Shown piece by piece: positions 10,746 through 22,094 of a stretch of DNA of 64,000 nucleotides (position 1 is the first letter of the stretch; the number at the start of each line of letters is the position of its first letter). A model generated the notes under the pieces. The model made no database searches and was not told the DNA's origin. It saw nothing but the letters and a program-made list of their open reading frames with translations. The DNA is taken from positions 22,314,190 through 22,378,189 of the forward strand of contig CM060463.1 in the NCBI GenBank assembly GCA_030544235.1, given 5' to 3'. Made by a program: the position numbers and the translations under genes. This DNA is from Lepturacanthus savala. Its lineage: Eukaryota > Chordata > Actinopteri > Scombriformes > Trichiuridae.

Positions 10746-12339
10746 CAGGTCATTCTCAAAAAATTTGCATATTGTGATAAAGTTCATTCTTTTCCATAAT
10801 GTAATGATAAAAATTTAACTTTCATATATTTTAGATTCATTGCACACCAACTGAAATATTTCAGGTCTTTTATTGTTTTAATACTGATGATTCTGGCAGA
10901 CAGCTCATGAAAACCCCAAATTCCTAACTCAAAAAATTAGCATATTATGAAAAGTTACTCTAAACAAGCTATTAACCTAATCATATGAATCAACGAATTA
11001 ACTCTAAACACCTGCAAAAGATTCCTGAGGCTTTTAAAAACTCCCAGCTCCCAGCTCCCCTGGTTCATTACTCAAAACCACAATCATGGGTAAGACTGCC
11101 GACCTGACTGCTGTCCAGAAGGCCATCATTGACCCTCAAGCAAGAGGCAAGACACAGAAAGAAATTTCTGAACGAATAGGCTGTTCCCAGAGTGCTGTAT
11201 CAAGGCACCTCAGTGGGAAGTCTGTGGGAAGGAAAAAGTGTGGCAGAAAACGCTGAACAATGAGAAGAGTTGACCGGACCCTGAGGAAGATTGTGGAGAA
11301 GGGCTGATTCCAGACTTTGGGGGACCTGTGGAAGCAGTGGACTGAGTCTGGAGTAGAAACATCCAGAGCCACCGTGCACAGGCGTGTACAGGAAATGGGC
11401 TACAGGTGCTGCATTCCCCAGGTCAAGCCACTTTTGAACCAGAAACAGCGGCAGAAGTGCCTGACCTGGGCTACAGAGAAGCAGCACTAGACTGTTGCTC
11501 CATATATGAAAGCAAAGTTTGCATGTCATTTGGAAATCAAGGCATCACAGTCTGGAGGACGACTGGGGAGAAAAATGTCAAAATGCCTGAAGTCCAGTGT
11601 CAAGTACCCACAGTCAGTGATGGTCTGGGGTGCCATGTCAACTGCTGATGTTGGTCCACTGTGTTTTATCAAGGGCAGGGTCAATGCAGCTAGCTATGAG
11701 GGATATTTTGGAGCACTTCATGTATCTGCTGAAAAGCTTTATGGAGATGAAGATTTCATTTTTCAGCACAACCTGCCACATGCTCACAGAACCAAAACCA
11801 CCGGTAAATGGTTTACTGACCATGGTATTACTGGGCTCAGTTGGCCTGCCAACTCTCCTGACCTGAACCCCATAGAGAATCTGGGGGATATTGTGAAGAC
11901 AAAGTTGAGAGACACCAGACCCAACACTGTGGATGAGCTTAAGGCCACTATCGAAGTATCCTGGGCCTCCATAACACCTCAGCAGTGCCACAGGCCGATT
12001 GCCTCCATGCCACGCCGCATTGAAGCAGTCATTTCTGCAAAAGGATTCCTGACCAAGTATTGAGTGCATAACTGAACGTAATTATTTGAAAGTTTACTTT
12101 TTTGTATTAAAAACACTTTTCTTTTATTGGTTGGATGAAATATGCTAATTTTTTGAGATAGGGATTTTTGTTTTTTCTTTACTTTTTTACCTAAATCGTC
12201 AATATTAAAACAATAAAAGGCATGAACTACTTCAGTTGTGTGTAATGAATCTAAAATATATGAAAGTGCTTTGTTTATCAGTACATTATAGAAAATAATG
12301 AACTTTATCACAATATGCTAATTTTTTGAGAAGGACCTG
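10746..12339 (+). mobile_element. Tc1/mariner transposon, near-complete but inactive
   Basis: The element runs from CAGGTCATTCTCAAAAAATT to its near-perfect inverted copy ending GAGAAGGACCTG, with TA on both sides. The terminal repeats are long, because the similarity extends through the GTGATAAAGTTCATT block and beyond. The transposase gene inside is broken. The element sits in the loop of the large inverted repeat. Confidence 0.9.
11086..12063 (+). pseudogene. Tc1/mariner transposase pseudogene
   Basis: The frame starts MGKTADLTAVQKAII at 11086. An N-terminal helix-turn-helix DNA-binding region follows (about residues 1-50, with KEISERIGCSQSAVSRHL). A TGA at 11254-11256 stops it after 56 residues. 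Similarity resumes beyond the stop, and from about 11506 a 185-residue frame carries the DDE core: VMVWGAMS, FQHNLPHAH, then WPANSPDLNPIENL and ITPQQCHRPIASMPRR near the end. The usual aspartate before the NLPHAH stretch reads as H (FQHN), so a catalytic residue appears to be lost as well. In active relatives this enzyme cuts and pastes the element at TA. Confidence 0.9.
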
Positions 12340-12437
12340 TATATATATAGAGAGAGAGATACAGTGTTTTTGAAATATATAAATTTATGTAAAATAATAA
12401 AATCTGAATAGTGACTGTAGTAAAACTGTAGATAAAT

Positions 12438-12775
12438 GCAGTGGAGTAGAAAGTACATATTTCGCTCTGAAATTTAGGACAGTGAAGTATAAACTAGCAT
12501 CACATGAAAATACTCAAGTAAAGGACAAATACCTTAAAACTGTACTTGAGTAAATGTACTTAGGTCATTCCCACTACTGATTTAGTGACTAAAACGAAAA
12601 TGTATAGTATAACACAGTCTGCATAATGATTACTTTTACTTTTGGTATTTTAAGTACATTTTATTGGTAATACTTCTTGAGTAACTTTTTTTTTTAATTC
12701 AGGACATTTACTTGTTATTGAGTGTTACAGTATTTCTACTTTTACTCAAGTAAAGAATCTGAGAACTTCATCCAC
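12438..12775. mobile_element. Interspersed repeat with ACTTGAGTAAA motifs
   Basis: The segment holds several copies of the motif pair ACTCAAGTAAA/TACTTGAGTAAATGTACTTA. This motif is typical of a non-autonomous hAT-type repeat frequent in teleosts. Two motif-rich blocks (about 12490-12575 and 12625-12760) face each other. No coding potential is seen. Confidence 0.5.
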
Positions 12776-12961
12776 ACTGACTGCAGGATATATCTGAACA
12801 TAATGTGTTGTGCCAACAATATAAATAATATTGATGAGTTGATGAGAAAACAAATCTACTTTTAGCTTAAATTCTCTACAGCTACTATTCATTCAATTCC
12901 AGATAATCCTTATGTAATTTTAAACATCCCAAAATACAATGTGACTAGTGTATAAGTGTCT

Positions 12962-13809
12962 ATTTATCCAGTGTTTGATCATGTCTTTTGTACAAAACGT
13001 TTAAATGTTTGTAACTATTGTTCATTTATTTATGTATTTTTTCAGTTTTTATGATCATTTTCCTATTTACATAGTCTAAATAATAATAAAAATCAGAGTG
13101 CTTTAATTAGATTTAAATAGCCTATTTTATATATTTGATGTGGTAGAAGCATAAATCACTGTGATTAAAATATGGCATGATAAAAATAACAGATGAGCAG
13201 AGATAGAAATATAGACCAGTGTTGGAAATCCCCCTCCCCTCCCCCTCCTACCCTCAATACAAACACATTTATATCGCCAGTGTTTGCTGGATGTGGCGCT
13301 GCAGCGATGTGCTGCCAAACTACACAGGATCCTGTTCTTCTCCCTTCAACTCGCCAAAATATGACATTAGTAACGTCTGAGTGACAGACTCCATCTAGCG
13401 GCTGCAGCTCTGATCAACAGAAGCCTCAGAATCACACACAACACGGGACTTTCCATAACAATTAGACCTAAACACATTATTACAAAATATGAATGAGACA
13501 CATTCACATAGATAAGCAATCTTAAAATTTTAATTGATAAATTTCACAATTTATTTTTAATTGGTAAGTGTGCACTTTCTTTTATGCTACACTTCTGTTT
13601 TACCTTCATTTTCTTCCAACAAGCTCTCTGTTCATACATTTATCCTTCACAGCTCAGGCCAGACAGAAGGAAAGTTACACATCCCAATGATCCTAGTGAA
13701 CAATATTCAACTCGACAACAGAGGAGAGAAGTTCACACAATAGGAATATGTACAGGATCATCAACAATGCTCCAAAGGTCGATTCTGGAGTGTGTGAGGT
13801 CAGGCACAA
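12962..13809. repeat. Right arm of the large inverted repeat
   Basis: This arm is the reverse complement of the left arm, differing by scattered substitutions and small indels. It includes the C-rich run near 13229-13254 that mirrors the G-rich run near 9369-9390. It lacks the SINE found in the left arm, which dates that insertion after the duplication. Confidence 0.85.
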
Positions 13810-13960
13810 GAGGGGTGGAGGCTCATTCACTTAATCAGGGTGCAATTAATTACTTTTATGTGGATGTGTTAATCTCCAAAATATAACATATTCTTATAAT
13901 AAAAGATCTAACTTAATTAATTATTAAAATATTTATCATATATTATTTTTCATATATATA

Positions 13961-13987
13961 GCCCTATGATGTTTTACATCATAGGGC
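13961..13987. repeat. Perfect hairpin
   Basis: An 11-base stem, GCCCTATGATG pairing with CATCATAGGGC, is separated by a 5-base loop. There is no gene beside it and its role is unknown. Confidence 0.8.
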
Positions 13988-14044
13988 ATGTAAGTACAAT
14001 ACATGCTCATACATTATCCTTATGCGAAGAGACAAAACCATAAA

Positions 14045-14470
14045 TAAACTTTCACCGATGACGCTGCGTCGAGGCGACGCGATGACGTAGTCAACGTCCC
14101 AGCGGCTCCTGCGTCCTCCGCCGCTCGGAGATTCGCAGAGATGCGGGTGAGAGAGTGGCTACACGCCGCGGATGACCCGAAACACAAGCCAGGAGCCCGC
14201 CGTCAAAGCCCGTCGACTGTTTTCTTAGTCTGACAAGTAGGCAAAACAAAAAGACACTGCAGCCGGTCGGTTTTTGCATGTTGTGGTTATGTCGCTGTTG
14301 AAAGGCAGAGAGACGGATGAATCTGTGATTTGCAGGATTGACGTGATGGGTAGAAGCTGCTGCCACATCAGGCCGAGAAACGCTGAACCTCACAGCGACG
14401 GCCGCGTTTCCGACGTTCACCCCGGCGTCGTTCGCGCGGTCGTGAAATGATCACGGTTTCGTGTGGAAAA
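14045..14470. promoter_or_regulatory. CpG-rich block upstream of tmcc2
   Basis: CpG dinucleotides are dense here and sparse on either side. The block includes GATGACGTAG and a candidate first-exon end, ATGCGG|GTGAGA, with the donor GT at 14147. Joined to the tmcc2 exon at 17534 this ATG would be in frame. It looks like a promoter island, most simply an alternative tmcc2 promoter. No transcript evidence is available from sequence alone. Confidence 0.45.
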
Positions 14471-14675
14471 GACACGAACGTGACATGACACCGCTGCTGA
14501 GAGTGAACATGTCGCGGTGCTAATAATTACTATTAAAAATGCAAATGCAGCGGTGCAAGTTCAAGTTTCGCAAGCTAATTGTTAAATTCAATAAATTAAC
14601 TAAAGTTATTGAACAGGCCTACGTTACTGTTACAGCTGCACTTTGCTTCATATAGTCTATATATAATCTATAGTC

Positions 14676-14681
<6 letters not shown>

Positions 14682-14767
<86 letters not shown>
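14682..14767. repeat. (AT)n microsatellite
   Basis: An uninterrupted run of about 43 AT units. Confidence 0.95.
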
Positions 14768-14770
<3 letters not shown>

Positions 14771-14837
14771 CAGTGAGTATGATTTATTTTCATGAATAAA
14801 AACGTTTCACACCCCCCATCCCTCTGATTAATTGGTT

Positions 14838-15080
14838 GAGCCCCCCCCCCCCCCTCACCTCCTCCTCCCCCCGCCCCCCTCTGCTCCGGCATCAGCAGCA
14901 CGGAGGCACCTGCACGCCTGCGCTAAACCCTCCCCCTCATCACCCCCCCTCCCATTCCCCTCCATCATCTGTCCCTTAGCTCCCACATCCATTACAGGGC
15001 AGGACAGATACAGCGTTTCAACTGAGAGAGAGAGAGAGAGGAACAAGAGGGAGAGAGGGAGGAGGAGGGAGCATATGATA

Positions 15081-15121
<41 letters not shown>

Positions 15122-15280
15122 GAGAGGCTGCAGCAGATATCGATGGCATTAACAATGGAGCTTTAGGATCCGGTGAGGTGATATGAGCCAGACAGCGGCT
15201 GAGGAGGGTACAGATATTTGAGGAGGGGGCTGCTGCTCCTCTGAGCACCGGGGGGAGGAGGAGGAGGAGGGAGGAGGATG
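14838..15280. repeat. Purine/pyrimidine-biased low-complexity stretch with (GA)n
   Basis: A C-rich block (about 14840-14960) is followed by GA runs at about 15024-15040 and 15080-15119 and then GAGGAGG repeats to about 15280. Such strand-biased sequence is common in 5' untranslated and promoter regions. It lies just upstream of a candidate tmcc2 first exon. Confidence 0.7.
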
Positions 15281-15284
15281 GGCC

Positions 15285-15334
15285 TCGAACACAGACTTAC
15301 AATGGCACTGCACATATTGGATTAAAGCAGTATG
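15285..15334 (+). other. tmcc2: Candidate alternative first exon of tmcc2
   Basis: The sequence ends AGCAGTATG|GTAACG, with the donor GT at 15335-15336. Splicing to the acceptor at 17532-17533 would place this ATG (15332-15334) directly before CTGGACAAG, giving a protein beginning MLDKSEV. An upstream short frame (ATGGGCCTC..., from about 15279) ends before this ATG. The splice is inferred from phase and consensus only. Confidence 0.4.
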
Positions 15335-16651
15335 GTAACGTTTCTGATTTAATTGATTGCTGTGCTGCTTGTGTCTCATCCTCATGCGCTGACATCACCG
15401 TCGTCCCGTGCGTCTCCCGCTGAGGGGACGCGTCCCGTCCTCTCGTTTTGTTTTGTTTTTTTCCTGCTGCCATCCATCATCTCCATCCTCCACCACCACA
15501 GCCCCGCTGCTCCTCCAACCTCCGGGAGCCTTCCATCCATCACGCCTTTTCTTTTTTTTTTTTTTTTTTGCTGTTTCTTTTGAGGATGCTCCCTCACTTT
15601 TTTCCAGCATCATCCGTCGCTGCGCGCGTCTCCGTGTTGTTTTTGTTGTTGCTGTTTTCAGCCATAACATGGAACCGCATCCCCTCCTGAGCCCTGCTGC
15701 TGCAGTCATCTGTTTTTTCCTCCTCTCTCCATTACGATGCTATAGTAACCTACTTTGTTAAAAAAAAAAAAAAAAAAAGGAAAAAAATCCAGGCCTGCTT
15801 CTCTTCCCTCTGAATGATTCATAATGTCACAGGAAAGAAGCTTTGTGCTCATATCACACGCTGCCACGCAAATAATAAAAAGATTTAAATCCTTGCTCTA
15901 GAGAAATTAGAGCAGCGCGATGTTTGGCTTGAGCTCCTGTTGGCAGGGTGTGATTACAGTGTTTTGATGTCAGGCAGAGGGTCATTAATAAATCCACCAT
16001 CTGCCATGACATGTATATACAATATAGTACTGAGCAGGGGATCCCCTCATGTAGCAAGATGTCAGCAGAGGGCTCATTGATTAAAGGGATTAACCTACAA
16101 CCTGGTGCTTTTCTAGCACAAAAGGCTCCAGACTGAACCAGAGACATAGTGAACATTTACACAAAATAGTGCATTTTAACATCAGTTTGCATCACCATCA
16201 CTGTGATTTATGCTTTTAGATTATTATTCCCGATAGATAGCTCATCAATTTTCTATTGCTATTAAAATAATTTGTCTGTAGTGAAGCTGAGTGTCTGAGG
16301 CTCCGCTGGCCAGGAAGCAGCATAATTATGTATCACCTAATAATGCATGATGGCCTTTCTCTGTACACTGATGCCTCGAATCAATTATAGGCATTACTGC
16401 CTGTGATGGGAAGTAACTAAATGCAAGTTATTTTTATGCACTTGTTCTTTTTTTATTTACAAAGTCACAATTTCATAATAATGTCTAGGAAGTATTTTCA
16501 AAAAAATATCCACTTAATTTTCAGAATATAATTTCAGTAGGATTTGTGTTGAGATTATCAGCATATTCCTTGAAATATACTAAACAAATGAATTAATAAC
16601 ACATTATTTATATCTATAGTATCCATCTATGGTATCTTTTATCTCCATATA
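15335..16651. other. Spacer or tmcc2 5' intron, no gene seen
   Basis: Long frames in 15350-15760 come from T-rich and C-rich low complexity, not from protein coding. Homopolymer runs occur at about 15551-15569 (T) and 15761-15778 (A). Nothing recognisable is seen in 15800-16650. Confidence 0.45.
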
Positions 16652-17063
16652 CAGCTCTGGAAAAAAATAAGAGGCCACTGCAAAATTATCAGTTTTTCTG
16701 ATTTCAATACATATAGGTATGTGTTTGAGCAACAAAAACATTTTTGTTTGAGTCTATAAACTACTGACATTTCCCCCATATAACAAATTAAAAAATATCA
16801 TTTAGAGCATTTATTTGTAGAAAATGACAAATGTTTACAGACCTCAAAAAATGCTAAGAAACAAGATCAAATTAATTTTAAAACAAAATAATATTAATAC
16901 ACGTAAGAAGAGTTCAGAAATCAGTATTTGGTACAATAACACTTATTTTTAATCCCAGCTTTCATGCAACTTGGCATGGAAAAGAATGGCTGGAATACAT
17001 GTAGAGATGCTGATTTCAGAAAAACAAATGTGAAAGTTGTCTCTTATTTTTTTTGCAGAGCTG
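16652..17063. mobile_element. Mariner-type MITE with CAGCTCTG ends
   Basis: The element starts CAGCTCTGGAAAAAAATAAG and ends TTTTTTGCAGAGCTG, with TA on each side, and is 412 bases long. It has no transposase. A second, truncated copy starts at 58519. It lies in the interval upstream of the first certain tmcc2 exon. Confidence 0.8.
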
Positions 17064-17533
17064 TATGTTAATATTATCTGTTTATCTGTTAAACATATTC
17101 CAACATGTTCAGCTGACCTGCTGTGTTCTGATTGAAATAACAAAGAGCAGGAAATACATGAATTGGAATTGCACCAATTGAACACTTTGTTGACACTATT
17201 TTCACTGTAATGGGTTCTAAATGATCAAATTCCCTTTAGGAAACGTCTGGATTTGTTTTAAAGAACTAAGAAGGTGATACTAATATTTACTGACATATTG
17301 CCTAAATTACAGTTTTGATATTAATATTTAGTCTAAATTTGAAATGAACACATATTCCCTTGTAACCCAATCTGTGAGGAAAGAGGATTTTAGGAAGAAA
17401 TTATTACACACTGGCTGTGGACAATTAGATTTCCATACAAGCGTCATATGTTGTATTCAAGTAAAGTCATGTTAACCGTTCTGGATCAGTTATTGGTGCT
17501 GACCGCCTCCTCCTGCGTTTTCCCCCCCTTCAG

Positions 17534-20500
17534 CTGGACAAGAGCGAGGTGGCAACTCTCGGCGTGCCCTCCACCACCAGCCATGGAGGTTCTGACAGCA
17601 ACATCAGCGCCGACGGGGCCGGGGCGGCGTGCGGGGTCACGGCCGGGGGCGCTGAGGGTTCGGTGGCCGGCGAGCCGGAGCGGACGCGCATTGCTCTGGA
17701 GCACCTGCAGCAGAAGCTCCTGAGGGTCACGGAGCAGATCCGCGTGGAGCAGGAGGCCCGAGACAACAACGTCGCCGAGTACCTGAAGTTGGCCCACAAC
17801 GCCGACAAGCAGCAGGCCTCCAGGATCAAGCAGGTGTTTGAGAAGAAGAACCAGAAGTCAGCACAGACCATCACGCACCTGCACAAAAAATTGGAGCATT
17901 ATCACAGGAAGCTGAAAGAGATAGAGCAGGTAAGTGTGTGTAACTGTGTGATATCGTTATGTGGAGCCGTTCCTGGGCTGTGATGGTTTTGAATAATTAT
18001 CTCATGGCTGACTCAAACGAGTGCTCTATCTTTGCGAGGACAGTTGTGTCCTAATATAGACCGGTGATTCTCATCTCCTGACACCTATTTTAAACCGATG
18101 CATCATCCCGTGTCTCACCTAACTGTCTATGAGACCTGCTTTCCTCTCTATCTTCCTCAAGGTCTCTCCTTTTTAACCTAATAACCCCTCTCCCCACCTC
18201 CGAGAGCCTCTGTTTCTCTGCTTCCTCATTTCTCTTCTCCCTCTGTGCAGAATGGGCCGGCCCGGCAGCCTAAGGACGTCCTGCGGGACATGCAGCAGGG
18301 ATTAAAAGACGTCGGGGCCAATGTTCGCGCTGGGATAAGCGGTTTCGGTGGGGGAGTGGTCGAAGGGGTCAAAGGTGGAGTGTCGGCCCTCACCCACAGG
18401 GCCGTGGTGTCCAAGCCCAAAGAGTTCGCGAGTCTTATCAAGAACAAGTTCGGCAGCGCAGATAATATCGCCCACCTGAAGGACACGCTCGAGGACGGGG
18501 GCCACCCCGACGACACCCCAACGCCCCGGGCCCTCAGCGGGAGCGCCACCCTGGTCTCGAGCCCGAAGTACGGCAGCGACGACGAGTGCTCCAGCGCCAC
18601 GTCCGGCTCCGGTGCGGGCAGTAACTCTGGTGGGGCCGGGGGAGGGGGGGGCATGTTAGGGACCATGATGGGGAGTCCCAGACTGGACGGCCACCACCAC
18701 CACCATCACCACCACGTGCACAGCTCCTGGGACTCGCTCCTCGAGGGCCTGCAGGAGATCAAAGCCAGCCAGGTGCACATGGAGGACGCCATCGAGGACA
18801 TGAAGGGCCAGCTGCAGAGCGACTACTCCTACATGACACAGTGCCTGCAAGAAGAGAGATACAGGTACAGATACCTTCTATACACACTGACAGTTACAAG
18901 CTACGCTGTTATGTACAGTATCGTCTTTAATTATAAAGTGTTAGTGGCAGCAAACACAAAGAAACAAATCGATACTCTAGTCTCTATTTCTAGCTCATAG
19001 TTTCTGGTGGCATCTAGTGGTGAAGCTGTAGATTGCAACTAACTGAGAACCCTAAGCTGTAGGAGAACCTGAAAATGTGAAAATTACTCTACAGTCATTG
19101 CGTGGATTGTCCGTTCTGGGTTACCATAGAAACATGGCAAGCTTTACAAAGGCGGTAGATAAAAACTGCTGATTCTATGGTAATAAAAACACAGCAGTTC
19201 TTATATTTAGTGAATTATATACCAATTAAAATATATTTGTGAATGTTATATTCATTTCGGCCATGTCTGTTCACCTAAATGTTACTAAATCTAACACACT
19301 CTACCTTTAAAACTCAACTTGAACAGGACTAAATATTAGATTTGTTGTAGACAAATCTAATATTTGTCTACTAGTATCAGGACAGTTTGCAGCATGCGGG
19401 AGCAACTTGAAATAAACTGATCCTGCTCATTGTTATGAAGGAACATTGGCTCCTTGAACTGTTTTCATTTGCTTTTGGACAATAATAAAGCTCCAGTTAT
19501 GGAGATGATGATAAATTTGAAGTTGTGTTTTTCCTGTGATTGTCTGCATAGACTTGAAGGATCCTTGTGTGTTTTGTTTTGTATGTTCAGGTATGAACGG
19601 CTTGAAGAGCAGCTGAACGACCTGACAGAGCTGCACCAGAACGAGATGACAAACCTCAAACAGGAACTCGCCAGCATGGAGGAAAAAGTGGCGTACCAGT
19701 CCTATGAGAGAGCAAGAGACATTCAGGTAAACAACAATAACAACAACTTCATTGAAGACATTACATCCCCCAAAACTTCATCTCTGATTTATTTTCTCTA
19801 CAATTTGTAATATACAAATTCAATAAAAAAACAAGCATCTTTAGGTATTTTTTTAATTTAACCTTTAACATTGAAAGACTCAGATGTGGGTGTGGCTTAA
19901 TCAGGTTTTATCCTGATAGGTGCACAGAAGTATGTGACATCACAGATAAAATACAACAACTCTCATGTCATGTAAGAATTTAATGGGATCAATTTATATT
20001 ATGATATTAATTCAAATTTATGAGCTTTATAATTTCAAATTATTTCAATTTATTTATTTATATTACTCATCTTACTCTTTTTTTCTTCTGTCTCAAAGTC
20101 TTTTGATTTAAGAAGATAAGTCGAATGAATGAGCTGCTGCAAGATCAATCATCAGATTAAATATACTTTATTCATCCCACAAGGGGGAAATTTAGTTGTT
20201 ACAGCAGTTATCAAAAAGAAAAGAAAAGAAAAGTAAGTATAGAAGGTTAAAACATAACTCAATAAACACCTCAACACAATAAACAATAGCAACAAATCAA
20301 ATTTCAACCTAACAATGTACAAAAAGAAACAAGTACTGAGGATATGAGATAAGGTGCTTGATATAAAAGTATTTATATGTAAAGTGACTGATGGTGTAAT
20401 GATGATGATATGAATATAATTATAAATAATAAAGTACTACTACTACTTTAGTTGTGCATGTGGTAAAAAAATATTAATAAATAATAAAAAATATATAGAA

Positions 20501-21150
20501 CTCAGTAAATTAAGTTTCTAAAGGACATAATTAGGACAAATATTTTTCAGTATGCATTAGAATTTAAAAGTTTTGTAGATTGAAAGCCAAATCACATGAT
20601 GGAAACTTGCTGCATGTCTTCAATAAATCTAAAATAAGTCATGTTTGCTTCTTCTCATAATACAATGCAAAACATGAGGTAGGTTTATTTCACAACAGTT
20701 TGTGTAATAACGAAAACTAGAAGAAAATAACACTTTGATTCATCCATTGCTCATAGTAAGAAGCTGATTGAGAAAGTGAGTTTTCAGGGTCTTTAATGGA
20801 AGCTCTTGGGGCTCTAACTTAGTCACTCTGTGTGTCCGGGCCTGTTACAGGAGGTCGTGGAGTCTTGTCTGACCCGCATCACCAAGCTGGAGCTGCAGCA
20901 GCAGCAGCAGCAGGTGGTCCAGCTGGAGGGTGTGGAGAACGCCAACGCCCGGGCTCTGCTGGGCAAACTCATCAACATCATCCTGGCGCTCATGGCCGTG
21001 CTGCTGGTCTTCGTCTCCACCCTGGCCAACTTCATCACCCCGCTGATGAAGACCCGGTCCCGGGTGGCCTCCACCGTCCTGCTGACCTTGCTGCTGTTCG
21101 TCCTGTGGAAGCAGTGGGACTTTGTGGAGCCGTGGCTGCTGCCCAGCTGA
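17534..21150 (+). CDS. tmcc2: Transmembrane and coiled-coil domain family 2, 5' end not certain
   Basis: Coding exons are 17534-17929, 18251-18864, 19591-19726 and 20851-21150, all in phase, giving 481 residues. TMCC proteins are ER-membrane proteins with C-terminal hairpin membrane anchors. The first exon carries a coiled coil (LEHLQQKLLRVTEQIRVEQE, then HKKLEHYHRKLKEIEQ). The second holds the conserved KDVLRDMQQGLKDVGANV, FASLIKNKFGSADNIAHLKD and SATLVSSPKYGSDDE blocks, and a tract of eight histidines near 18692-18715. The third has a further coiled coil (YERLEEQLNDLTELHQNEM). The last has LELQQQQQQVVQLEGVENAN and two hydrophobic segments, LINIILALMAVLLVFVSTLA and STVLLTLLLFVLW. Close agreement with human TMCC2, as I recall it, in the QLEGVENANARALLGK block argues for TMCC2 over TMCC1 or TMCC3. 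The long N-terminal exon of human TMCC2 is not visible here. It may be missing, or this may be the short form starting at an upstream ATG. Confidence 0.9.
19727..20850 (+). other. tmcc2: tmcc2 last intron
   Basis: The intron runs from the donor at 19727 to the acceptor at 20849-20850. It is AT-rich and contains CTTTATTCATCCCACAAGGG (from about 20167), a motif seen at the ends of fish retroelements, so an old insertion may be present. No exon is seen. Confidence 0.6.
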
Positions 21151-22094
21151 GCTCCAGGAGAGACTCCCAGAGGGACCGGAGCAGAGAATAAGAAGCTGGT
21201 TCCGACTCCGTCACCACCATCACCACCACCACCAAGGATTCAGACTGAAATAGAACGAGAGCCACTGCACTATTTTCCCTTTGAGTTTAAAGGTGGAAAA
21301 TCTGACTACACGCGGCACTTTTTCTTGAGGAGCGGACAGGAGCGTTAGAGGCTTTACACTGAGAAAGAACTGAAATTTCTCTGCTTGCCAAGAGACAAAC
21401 GACGTCATCTCATCTCCCCCAAATCGATCGGTGTTGATGACCAATCACTGATTGCATCGCTGTCACCAAAAAACGTTCTTGCAAGATAGATGGTCCTTTT
21501 TCTAACGATTTATGATACATGAATCACCAGGACTAGAGCAACTTATACAGACTGTCAAATGCTGATCATGGTCGCTGTAACCTTCATGTTGAAGCTATTA
21601 TATATTTGAAAGGAAAAGGGTTTTTTCATGAATGTTATGTACTCATGCATGTCCTCGTATGTGCAATGAGAAGCATCTAGCTGGCATGAGTTAACGTTTC
21701 ATTAATGACAAAATGAATCTTCTATTACTGCCATTTTGTTGTCAGAGCTACAGTGCAGATATGTTTGTTGTCTCTCAACTTGGTGTCATTCCTGGTTTGT
21801 TTCACGACCTGTTCTGGTGTTGAAGCGGTGACAGTTTTAGTTTCTTTCCAGGTTTTTTTTTTTTTCTTCTTCTTCTTAAGTGGAATGAACTGTTTTCAAA
21901 AGGTAAAATTCATCATAATAATTCAACGGTGTAAGATCAGTTCTGTTCCATAAATGCTATTCCATGACCACTATTGTAGAACGGCTACTACCCACAGTGT
22001 CAAATTAACTGGCATGTCAAATTGTATCAAAGTTTATATCCAGTTTGCAAAAAAAGTAATTATTGCTGTTTTATTAAACAATGTAAGAAATAAA
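21151..22094 (+). other. tmcc2: tmcc2 3' untranslated region
   Basis: Non-coding sequence follows the stop at 21148-21150. An AATAAA at 22089-22094 is the first good poly(A) signal. It also holds a CACCAT/CACCAC run near 21210-21235 and a T-rich run near 21850. Confidence 0.5.

Noticed and set aside
14832..15761. Several overlapping frames of 60-117 codons on both strands
   Set aside because: They consist of proline, serine, arginine-glutamate or phenylalanine runs from C-rich, GA and T-rich low-complexity DNA, not from coding sequence.
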